A stretch of DNA of 27,405 bases, from positions 1 to 27,405 of IMG/VR virus record IMGVR_UViG_3300048032_000879; one strand, written 5' to 3'. Positions 7,426 to 14,578 of the stretch are shown here, one piece after another. Below the pieces are notes generated by a model, which was not told the DNA's origin, did not search any database, and worked only from the letters and a program-made list of their open reading frames with translations. The stretch's first letter is position 1. The number at the start of each line of letters is the position of its first letter. The stretch is from a virus. The position numbers and the translations under genes are program-made.

Positions 7426-8057
7426 TGGAAGACTTACTAAGATTTAAATTTGATCAAAAATATATCATCTTTGACACAGAGACTGAAGGTTTAAACCTTG
7501 TTTCATCTAAGCCTTGGCAACTTGCTTGGATTGAAGCCACTGGGAAAAAGATTACAAAAAAACAAAATAGATTCCTTAAATGGGACGAGCTTAATGTATC
7601 AGAAGAGGCTGCCAAGATTACAGGCTTTGATAAAAAAGACTACCTATCTAAAGCAGAAGATCCTGCTGTAGTGTTTAAAGAGTTCATGAACTTAATAAGT
7701 GATGACAATATCATCGTTGTAGGTCAGAACATTCTTGGCTATGACTTATATATGCTTGGGGTTATAGCCCGTAATTTAAATGTAAAAATAGATTACTCTT
7801 TTTGTAAGCGATGCTTCGATACAAAAGCTATTGCTGCAGCTTTAGCCAAAGGTAACAAAACTCCCGACAAAGATGATTTTATATCCTGGCAACTAAGATA
7901 TCTAAATTACAGAGAAAGAGGATTAAAGACAAATCAAAAGTTCTTGTTAGAGCATTATGAGATTGACTTTGATGAAAAAAAGCTACATGATGCTTTATAC
8001 GATATAGAAAAGAACTTTGAAATATTTCAAAAACAATTATGGGAATTAGAAATTTAA
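7425..8057 (+). CDS. DnaQ-like 3'-5' proofreading exonuclease (DEDDh)
   Basis: This is the probable proofreading subunit of the phage polymerase III. The five DEDDh residues are all present: Asp17 and Glu19 in IIFDTETEG (Exo I), Asp107 in VGQNILGYDLYML (Exo II), and His188 and Asp193 in LHDALYDI (Exo III). The length of 210 residues suits a single exonuclease domain without the C-terminal clamp and polymerase-binding tail of E. coli epsilon. It starts with TAATG coupling to the PHP-like gene behind an AAGGAGG site, and its end overlaps the polymerase start by 19 bases. Tight packing with the polymerase and the PHP-like gene supports the assignment. An RNase T or oligoribonuclease-like role is less likely in this context. 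Confidence 0.9.
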   Translation: MEDLLRFKFDQKYIIFDTETEGLNLVSSKPWQLAWIEATGKKITKKQNRFLKWDELNVSEEAAKITGFDKKDYLSKAEDPAVVFKEFMNLISDDNIIVVGQNILGYDLYMLGVIARNLNVKIDYSFCKRCFDTKAIAAALAKGNKTPDKDDFISWQLRYLNYRERGLKTNQKFLLEHYEIDFDEKKLHDALYDIEKNFEIFQKQLWELEI

Positions 8058-10615
8058 ATCCTCTCAAAAACCCAATGCCTCCAGGCGTCCGCCTGCCAGA
8101 GATTGACGTAGAGAAGCGTTTCTACCTTGAACTGGGTATTGACCCTAAATCTTCGAACTACGACCTTTTGAGGGCATTATGCCTCCGTGGAGTACAACAG
8201 AGAGGTATTGATGGGCTAGATAACAAAAAAGAATACTATGATCGTGTAAAAATGGAGCTTTCTATCCTAAAAGAACTAGGATTTATCGACTATATACTTT
8301 TAAATTGGGATGTTCTGAACTTTTGCCACGAAAATGAGATACCCACTGGCCCAGGTCGTGGATCTGCGGCTGGATCTCTAGTTCTTTACTTACTACGCGT
8401 TACAAACGTAGACCCAATCAAATATGACCTTTTCTTTGAGCGTTTCGTCTCCAAAAGTCGAGCAAAAAAGACTATTGTAGATAGCATCACCTACCTTGAT
8501 GGGTCTCTACTTGCCGACGTAGATAACGATATTTCCTATGATCGTCGCCAAGAAGTAATTAAATATATTGAGGAGCAGCACAAGGGTAGAACTTGTAAAA
8601 TTTTGACTCTGAACACTCTGAGTAGCAAATTATGTGTAAAGGAGTGCGGTAAAATAGTTGGGGCAATGTCTGAAGATGAAGTAAATCAGATAAGTTCAGT
8701 CATCCCCAAGCAGTTCGGCAAGGTAGCCAAACTAGACCAAGCCGTCGAAGAGAGCGACAAATTCAAAGAATTTGCGGATAAAAACACAAAAATATTTAAA
8801 ATTGCAAAAAAATTAGAAGGATTAAACAAAAATACAGGAGTTCACCCATCTGGCATCGCTATTAGTTTCTACAATATTGAAGAAATTATGCCGATGCAAA
8901 AAACAAACGACGGCAACTTAATATCTGCCTACGACATGAACGACGTTGCGTCTTTGACTGTTAAGTTTGATATTCTTGGACTTAGAACCCTTTCCGTTGT
9001 AAGTGATACTTGCAAACAGTTGGGTATAAATATCGAAGATATAGATGTCGGACTCCCAGAAATATATGAAAACTTCAAATTCATTGAGGCACCAAAGGGT
9101 TTGTTCCAGATTGAAGCGGATACAAACTTTAAGGTCTGTAAAAAAATCGCTCCTAAAAACCTGGAGGAGTTGTCTGCTGTGGTTGCGATTGCTCGCCCTG
9201 GTGCACTTGACTATCTGGATGTATATGCTGACTATGCAAGTACATCTAGATTCCAGTCAGTTAATGAATTCTTTGACGATATCCTCTCTTATACTGGCGG
9301 TATCCCCTTATATCAAGAGCAGTTAATGAAGATGGCTGTTAAGGTCGGATTTACTCTTGATGAGTCAGAACAGCTTCGCAGAATTGTGGGTAAAAAGAAG
9401 GTCGATCAAATGCCCGCTTGGAAAGCTAAGATCGAGCAAAAGATCGAAGAAAGAAATTTAGATAAAGAAGTCGGGGAAGTTTTGTGGAAGGTCGCAGAAG
9501 ATTCGGCCAACTACTCGTTTAACAAATCGCACTCAATTAGTTATGCTATTCTGGCAGCAATTACGACTTACTTAAAGTTTAAGCATCCACAAGAGTTCTT
9601 TTTGTCCTTGCTTAAAATGACAAAGCATGAGCCAGACTCTCATGCGGAGATTGCTCTGATAAATCAAGAGCTTTGCTTGTTCGACATGAAACTCCTTCCA
9701 CCAGATCTTTCTAAGTCTGACATTAATTTCGGTATAGAAGGTCGTAACATTAGGTTTGGAGTGAATAGTATCAAAGGGGTTTCAGAGAAAACTCTAGAGA
9801 ATTTAGTTGACTTTAGAAAAGCTCAAGAAGTTACTCAAAATAAATATGATATTTTTGTTACAGCTAAACAGTGCGGTCTCAATATCGGTGTTTTATCTGG
9901 CCTTGTGCAAGGAGGCATGATGGATTCTTTTTGTGATTCAGATTCAAAAATACCAAATCGCTGTCGATTGGTATTAGAGTCTCAAGCTTTCAATATTCTA
10001 ACAGAAAGAGAAAAACGCAACGTTGTCCATCTAGGCGAAAAGTTCAATTATGATGTATTAAATACCATTCATTCTGTAATGAAGGATTCTTTGATTGCGG
10101 ACGATGGAAAGGTCATTATGAAACCTTCGCGCTTTGAAACCTTTAAGAAAAAATATTCCTCCTATAGAAAAATTTATGATAAGAACAAAGATCATTTAAA
10201 ATTTGCAAATTGGTTTTTTGAACGTAAATATTTAGGCTACAGCCATTCCACAAAAATCAAAAATGTATTTGAAAACAGCGCAGATATGTTTGACAGTATA
10301 GAACTTAAATCTTTAGCCAATAATGACAGAGTTAAATTTGTTGGAGTCGTTACGGATTGTATATCTCGGACAAGTGCAGCGGGAAACAAATATATGAGAG
10401 TTGAGATACAAGACGATTTTGGTAGAGTTAATTTTATGCTTATGAACAATAGGCGAGCCGCTACTCTAGACAACTATTTAAATAATGGAGGCAAAAAGCC
10501 AAAAGAAGAACAAATCGTTTTCGTTTATGGAAGCAAGGGTGATGATATTATTTTTGGAGACAAAATCACCATATTGGACGAAAAAATTTACACCAAGTTA
10601 TCAGAAATAAAATAA
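8039..10615 (+). CDS. dnaE: DNA polymerase III alpha core (DnaE-type) lacking the PHP domain
   Basis: This is the C-family replicative polymerase of the phage. It begins just where bacterial DnaE leaves its PHP domain; that domain is encoded separately at 6748. IPTGPGRGSAAGSLVLYLLR (about 101-120) is the nucleotide-binding signature. LADVDNDIS (Asp160, 162, 164) aligns with the catalytic PDFDVDF, and VKFDILGLRTLSVV supplies the third aspartate (Asp331). GVHPSGIAI, GLFQIEA, IARPGAL and FNKSHSISYAILAAITTYLK are further DnaE motifs. An OB fold lies near the C-terminus (VKFVGVVTDCISRTSAAGNK). The stretch before the catalytic aspartates is about ten residues longer than usual. At 858 residues it is shorter than the roughly 1,160 of E. 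coli DnaE. Catalytic residues look intact. Confidence 0.94.
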   Translation: MGIRNLNPLKNPMPPGVRLPEIDVEKRFYLELGIDPKSSNYDLLRALCLRGVQQRGIDGLDNKKEYYDRVKMELSILKELGFIDYILLNWDVLNFCHENEIPTGPGRGSAAGSLVLYLLRVTNVDPIKYDLFFERFVSKSRAKKTIVDSITYLDGSLLADVDNDISYDRRQEVIKYIEEQHKGRTCKILTLNTLSSKLCVKECGKIVGAMSEDEVNQISSVIPKQFGKVAKLDQAVEESDKFKEFADKNTKIFKIAKKLEGLNKNTGVHPSGIAISFYNIEEIMPMQKTNDGNLISAYDMNDVASLTVKFDILGLRTLSVVSDTCKQLGINIEDIDVGLPEIYENFKFIEAPKGLFQIEADTNFKVCKKIAPKNLEELSAVVAIARPGALDYLDVYADYASTSRFQSVNEFFDDILSYTGGIPLYQEQLMKMAVKVGFTLDESEQLRRIVGKKKVDQMPAWKAKIEQKIEERNLDKEVGEVLWKVAEDSANYSFNKSHSISYAILAAITTYLKFKHPQEFFLSLLKMTKHEPDSHAEIALINQELCLFDMKLLPPDLSKSDINFGIEGRNIRFGVNSIKGVSEKTLENLVDFRKAQEVTQNKYDIFVTAKQCGLNIGVLSGLVQGGMMDSFCDSDSKIPNRCRLVLESQAFNILTEREKRNVVHLGEKFNYDVLNTIHSVMKDSLIADDGKVIMKPSRFETFKKKYSSYRKIYDKNKDHLKFANWFFERKYLGYSHSTKIKNVFENSADMFDSIELKSLANNDRVKFVGVVTDCISRTSAAGNKYMRVEIQDDFGRVNFMLMNNRRAATLDNYLNNGGKKPKEEQIVFVYGSKGDDIIFGDKITILDEKIYTKLSEIK

Positions 10616-12114
10616 TGGATCTATCTAATTACAACCTAACCCCTTCTGCAAAGAAAGCTATTGATAATTCAAGGTTAATTGCCAAAAAACTTGGCCATCT
10701 TAAAGTTATAGACTTACATCTACTCTCATCTCTTCTCGAGTTTGAGCATAGTAATATTGATTATGTGTTTATCTCTAATGGCTTAATAAAAGAAGGCATC
10801 AATAAAAATGTAAATCATGTGTTATTAAATTACAAAGAGCCCAGAAGAAAAAAAGAAATATTTGCTCCAGAGATTACAGAAATCCTGGACAATGCTTTGA
10901 TTCAGTCTCGTAAATTTAAAGATAACTATATAGGCATTGATCATATTTTATTTTCCATACTTACGACAAGAGAAGAGATTGCTGATTTTTTTGTTGCTTT
11001 AGAGGTCGATTTAAAAAATTTCCTAAAAGACTTTAAAGAAATTATAAGGTCTGGGCCACCTCAAGAAGTGATGCATTCCAGCATGCCCGATCAATCTCCA
11101 TCGAATAAAACCCCTTCGTTAGATATTTCAGATTGGTCAGAAAATTTGAATGAAAAAATATTGAAAAGAGGAAATTACGAGATATGTGGCAGAGAAAAAG
11201 AAATAGAAAGAACTTTTGAAATACTCTTAAAAAGAAATAAAAGTAATGTCATTTTAGTTGGAGAAGCTGGTGTTGGTAAAACAGCAATCGCTGAAGGTTT
11301 AGCCGAAAAAATAGTAAAGAGAGAGTGCCCAGACTTGCTATTGCACAAAGAGGTAATTTCTCTAGATTTGACCTCAATCTTAGCTGGCACAATTTACAGA
11401 GGCCAAATGGAGCAAAAATTAAAAGATATACTTTCTCACCTCTCCGAAAGAAAGCAATATATTTTATTTATTGATGAAATTCATACGATTGTTGGAGCTG
11501 GAAGTGGTACTGAAGGAGGATTAGATTTTGCAAATATATTTAAACCAGCCCTGTCTAGAGGTAACATATCTTGTATTGGCGCGACGACAATGGAAGAATA
11601 TAATAGCTTTTTCAAAAAAGATTCCGCACTTGATCGGCGTTTTGAAAAGATTGAAATACTGGAACCCACGAAAGAAGAAACTTTAAATTTGATCAAGGTT
11701 GCTAAAGAGCCTTATGAAACCTACCATCAAGTTAAATACAGCGAAGAGGTTCTAGAAAAAATCATAGACCTCTGTGATATTTATTTAAAAAATAAAAAAT
11801 TTCCAGATAAGGCATTTGACATACTGGACGAATCTGGAGCAAGAACAAAAAAAACGAATATAAGCCGTCCCAAAAAAGCTAAAGACATGGAAGGTAAATT
11901 AACAGAGGAAAATTTTAAATCAGAAGATGAGTATGGTAAATATTTTGAAAAATACAGCAAAATCCTCTTAAAATGGGGTAAAAGTTTAGAAAATAAAGTT
12001 TTTGATGTTGACATCGAGACTATATATGATATATTTGCTTTTAAATTAAAGATATCGAAAGAAGACATAAAACACGAAAGAAATGCACCTTCTTTTGGCA
12101 AAATAGGATTTTAA
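10615..12114 (+). CDS. ClpC/ClpA-like AAA+ ATPase with only the first AAA domain
   Basis: The protein has two Clp N-terminal repeats (about residues 6-70 and 84-145), a linker, and one AAA+ module equivalent to D1 of ClpA/ClpC. Walker A is GEAGVGKT (216-223), Walker B is ILFIDE (283-288), and the arginine-finger region is DSALDRRFEKIEILEPT. FPDKAFDILDESGA matches the D1 lid. The D1-D2 linker is recognisable (VDIETIYDIFAFKLKIS), then the protein stops at residue 499, so the second AAA ring with the ClpP-docking loop is absent. It ends in SFGKIGF, which happens to contain an IGF tripeptide like ClpP-docking loops. It is coupled to dnaE by a TAATG overlap, so a replisome-related remodelling role is possible. 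Family membership is firm; substrate and protease partnership are unknown. Confidence 0.88.
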   Translation: MDLSNYNLTPSAKKAIDNSRLIAKKLGHLKVIDLHLLSSLLEFEHSNIDYVFISNGLIKEGINKNVNHVLLNYKEPRRKKEIFAPEITEILDNALIQSRKFKDNYIGIDHILFSILTTREEIADFFVALEVDLKNFLKDFKEIIRSGPPQEVMHSSMPDQSPSNKTPSLDISDWSENLNEKILKRGNYEICGREKEIERTFEILLKRNKSNVILVGEAGVGKTAIAEGLAEKIVKRECPDLLLHKEVISLDLTSILAGTIYRGQMEQKLKDILSHLSERKQYILFIDEIHTIVGAGSGTEGGLDFANIFKPALSRGNISCIGATTMEEYNSFFKKDSALDRRFEKIEILEPTKEETLNLIKVAKEPYETYHQVKYSEEVLEKIIDLCDIYLKNKKFPDKAFDILDESGARTKKTNISRPKKAKDMEGKLTEENFKSEDEYGKYFEKYSKILLKWGKSLENKVFDVDIETIYDIFAFKLKISKEDIKHERNAPSFGKIGF

Positions 12115-12130
12115 AATAAATAATAAAAAT

Positions 12131-12343
12131 ATGAATAGAAAAACAAAACGCATCGTGAAAGCGATTAGTGCAAGTGGCGGTCGATTCTTTGGCCTTACTA
12201 CTCGGCAAGGTGAAACGCTCAACGCACAGTTCGTTCGCGAAACGCCTCAATATGTGATTGTACGAGATAGGAATGCTCAATCAATTCGAAAGTTTTCAAA
12301 GGATAGTCTCCAGAAGCTTTCAATGGGAGCCACACAGATCTAG
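12131..12343 (+). CDS. Small basic conserved-looking phage protein
   Basis: This 70-residue protein is rich in Arg, Lys, Gln and Thr, with a compact core (GGRFFGLTTRQGETLNAQF, then YVIVRDRN). I do not recognise a named family. The composition and beta-rich pattern would suit a small nucleic-acid-associated protein, but that is only inference. It is the last gene before a strong terminator, which starts four bases after its stop. Its G+C content is visibly higher than that of the ClpC-like gene before it, and its reading frame has no internal ambiguity. A short overlapping frame on the opposite strand (12041-12280) was rejected as a shadow. Confidence 0.75.
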   Translation: MNRKTKRIVKAISASGGRFFGLTTRQGETLNAQFVRETPQYVIVRDRNAQSIRKFSKDSLQKLSMGATQI

Positions 12344-12347
12344 AAAC

Positions 12348-12374
12348 AAAGGCGGTAGAAATACCGCCTTTTTT
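12348..12374 (+). terminator. Rho-independent terminator after the polymerase operon
   Basis: A stem pairs AAAGGCGGTA (12348-12357) with TACCGCCTTT (12362-12371) around a GAAA loop. It is followed by a run of T (12369-12374) that overlaps the descending arm. It starts four bases after the stop of the small basic gene and is the only strong intrinsic terminator I see in the window. Confidence 0.92.
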
Positions 12375-12407
12375 GTTCAATAAAATAGAAATACTCCTCA
12401 GTTTTAT

Positions 12408-12413
12408 TATTAT
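12408..12413 (+). promoter_or_regulatory. Possible -10 box before the SSB-like gene
   Basis: TATTAT (12408-12413, with an overlapping second copy at 12405-12410) lies six bases before the ATG at 12420. This matches the geometry of the 6712 promoter, and a promoter is needed here because a terminator lies just upstream. No good -35 box is present 16-18 bases before it, so an activator or phage-encoded factor may be required. Confidence 0.45.
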
Positions 12414-12419
12414 CCTGCA

Positions 12420-12881
12420 ATGAGACAGCATGATATTTACAAACCTAATTCGTATAATTCTGGATGCGCCTTTTCCTTTAAAATTTTAGAAAAAGATAAA
12501 GAAGGCAATCAGCAAAAACCTTCACTTCTAGTTCAATCCATCAAGCAAGCAAGCTGGGACGCAAACAAGAGATCGGGCTCTTTTAGTGCAAACGCGAAAG
12601 ATCCAGAAAAAAATATTTACTTTAAATTATCCGAGAACGAAGTCGGTGGCGTATTGAATGCAATTGAGAACTATACAGAATTTTCCGCCTACCATAGCTA
12701 TAATGACGACAAAACTCAAATTTCCTTTAAACCTTACACGAAGAAGGACGGCAAAAAAGCCTTCTCCTTGAGCGTGGTAAAAAACTCAACTCTCAAATTT
12801 GGAATGGGTGTAGAAATAGCGGAAGCTAGAACGCTTAAAGCCTTCTTTGATTTATTTTTATTTAAGTACTTCAGCTACTAA
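12420..12881 (+). CDS. Putative single-stranded DNA-binding protein (PC4/Whirly-like pattern)
   Basis: This 153-residue protein alternates short beta strands with one terminal helix, the pattern of PC4/Whirly-type single-strand DNA-binding folds. SGSFSANAKDPEKNIYFKLS is followed by a helix-like NEVGGVLNAIENY. After that come YHSYNDDKTQISFKPY, FSLSVVKN, and the final helix VEIAEARTLKAFFDLFLF. Related-looking proteins occur in replication modules of other marine phages. No OB-fold SSB is otherwise visible in this window, which supports the role by elimination. It opens a new transcription unit after a terminator and ends in a TAATG overlap with the glycosyltransferase. The assignment is inference from pattern and context; a structure prediction would settle it. 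Confidence 0.5.
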   Translation: MRQHDIYKPNSYNSGCAFSFKILEKDKEGNQQKPSLLVQSIKQASWDANKRSGSFSANAKDPEKNIYFKLSENEVGGVLNAIENYTEFSAYHSYNDDKTQISFKPYTKKDGKKAFSLSVVKNSTLKFGMGVEIAEARTLKAFFDLFLFKYFSY

Positions 12882-14569
12882 TGAAGCGGATACTCTTCCA
12901 TTCAAACTCTTCAAAAGCTTTTACGGGTTTCGGCAAAAATGCTAAAAATATACTTCGTTACCTTTATAAAACTAAGAAATACGAAATTATTGAGTTTGCT
13001 AACGGCTTACCATGGGATCACCCGTCTTTAAAATTAAGACCTTGGAAAACTCAAGGATCATTGCCGAACAACCCACAAGCTGTAAAAGCTTTAAACAGCG
13101 ATCCACAAAAAGCTCGTATTGCTGGTTATGGCGGGCAAATGATAGACGACGCAATCAAAGAATACAAACCAGACCTCTATCTCGGTGTTGAGGATATTTG
13201 GGCTTTCACGGACTACTGGAAAAAGCCTTGGTGGGACAAAATCAATAACATGATTTGGACTACTCTAGATAGTCAACCTATATTGCCCCAGGCAGTAGAG
13301 GCCGCCCCCAAAACAAAACATTTTTATAGCTGGGCTTCTTTCGCTGAAAGAGACTTAAAAGCAATGGGGCATGATAACGTCGGCACTCTGCATGGAAGCG
13401 TAGAAGCGGAAGACTTCTACAGCCTTACGAAAGAAAGAAAAAAAGAGTTAAGAAAAAAGTTCAACCTTTCTGATGAGTTTATAGTTGGGTTTGTTTTTAG
13501 GAATCAACTTCGAAAGAGTGTCCCTAATCTAATGGAGGGCTTCAAAATATTTAAAAAAGAATGCCCAAATGCCAAATTACTTCTTCATACACATTGGTCT
13601 GAAGGTTGGGATATACCAAGACTTATTGAAGAAAAGAGCCTAAATAAAGAAGATATTTTGACTACTTATTATTGCTCTGATTGCGGCGAATACGAAGTTC
13701 GCCCATTTACAGGTCAAGAACAAAAGTGTCGTTTTTGTGGTTCAGAAAAATCTTTAAATACGACTAATATAAAAGCAGGGGTCGACGAAGAGCAGCTCAA
13801 CGAAATTTATAATCTTATGGATGTTTACTGTCACCCATTCACAAGTGGTGGTATGGAAATACCAATCTTCGAAGCTAAAATGACCGAGCTAATTACTTTA
13901 GTAACAAATTATTCTTGCGGAGAAGATTCATGTACGACGGAATCGGGTAGTTTTCCCCTTGATTGGTCAGAATACAGAGAACCAGGAACTCAATTTATTA
14001 AAGCCTCTACCTATCCATCCAGCATTGCTAAACAATTAAAAAAAGTTTGGCAAATGAATAAAGAAAAAGTGGCTCAGATGGGCAGAAGAGCCCGACAATG
14101 GACTATTGATAATTATTCTACAGAATCTGTAGGCAAAAAACTTGAATCAATTATAGACGCCATGCCAGATATTGATTATGATTTTGATTGGGGAAACGGA
14201 CAAAAGAAAACCACAAACCTAGAGGACTTGTTAGATGATGGGGATAGGATCGCAGTTGTCATGCCAGCGTCCGCCATAGATGTTTTATCCATAAATTCTC
14301 TTATTGACAACCTCAACAGCCTTTATCCATCCCATGATATCTATGTGTTCACAGCGCCAAAATTCTTTGATTACATCGAAGATCATCCATTAGTACATAA
14401 AGTCTTGCCTTATTCAGAAGAGATAGATAATTTACATCTCTTAGAGGGTTCGGGAAATCACAAAGGATTTTTCGATATAGCATTTCTGCCTCATTACGGC
14501 ACCCAACGCTTTCACAACTACCATCACAATGGTATAGATAAAACACAGTTCGAATTATATAAAAATTAA
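12881..14569 (+). CDS. GT4-type glycosyltransferase with inserted zinc ribbon and the N-half of a GT9-like domain
   Basis: Residues 1 to about 420 look like a GT-B fold GT4 glycosyltransferase: ILFHSNSSKAFTGFGKNAKN at the start, FVFRNQLRKSVPNLMEGF at the donor-domain opening, and SGGMEIPIFEAKM in place of the usual EX7E motif, whose first Glu is replaced. A CxxC-x14-CxxC zinc-ribbon-like insertion lies at Cys265, 268, 283 and 286. From about residue 455 a second domain begins, DRIAVVMPASAIDVLSINSL, which matches the N-terminal half of GT9 (heptosyltransferase-like) enzymes. It breaks off at a TAA at 14567 just where the acceptor half should lead into the donor half. The next ORF continues in the same frame. 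The sugar and acceptor are unknown; the phage GDP-mannose dehydratase suggests a deoxy-sugar. Confidence 0.82.
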   Translation: MKRILFHSNSSKAFTGFGKNAKNILRYLYKTKKYEIIEFANGLPWDHPSLKLRPWKTQGSLPNNPQAVKALNSDPQKARIAGYGGQMIDDAIKEYKPDLYLGVEDIWAFTDYWKKPWWDKINNMIWTTLDSQPILPQAVEAAPKTKHFYSWASFAERDLKAMGHDNVGTLHGSVEAEDFYSLTKERKKELRKKFNLSDEFIVGFVFRNQLRKSVPNLMEGFKIFKKECPNAKLLLHTHWSEGWDIPRLIEEKSLNKEDILTTYYCSDCGEYEVRPFTGQEQKCRFCGSEKSLNTTNIKAGVDEEQLNEIYNLMDVYCHPFTSGGMEIPIFEAKMTELITLVTNYSCGEDSCTTESGSFPLDWSEYREPGTQFIKASTYPSSIAKQLKKVWQMNKEKVAQMGRRARQWTIDNYSTESVGKKLESIIDAMPDIDYDFDWGNGQKKTTNLEDLLDDGDRIAVVMPASAIDVLSINSLIDNLNSLYPSHDIYVFTAPKFFDYIEDHPLVHKVLPYSEEIDNLHLLEGSGNHKGFFDIAFLPHYGTQRFHNYHHNGIDKTQFELYKN

Positions 14570-14572
14570 TAA
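14567..14572 (+). other. Tandem in-frame TAA stops splitting the GT4-GT9 reading frame
   Basis: Two consecutive TAA codons (14567-14569 and 14570-14572), then AAC AAT, then the ATG at 14579 all lie in one reading frame. The protein sequence on both sides continues the same GT9-like domain. Confidence 0.85.
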
Positions 14573-14578
14573 AACAAT

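Noticed and set aside
8450-8530. Intein or intron in dnaE before the catalytic aspartates
   Set aside because: The extra stretch is only about ten residues and has no splicing motifs.
12041-12431. Short opposite-strand reading frames around the small basic gene and terminator
   Set aside because: They overlap secure + strand genes and the terminator and have no promoter or ribosome site of their own.
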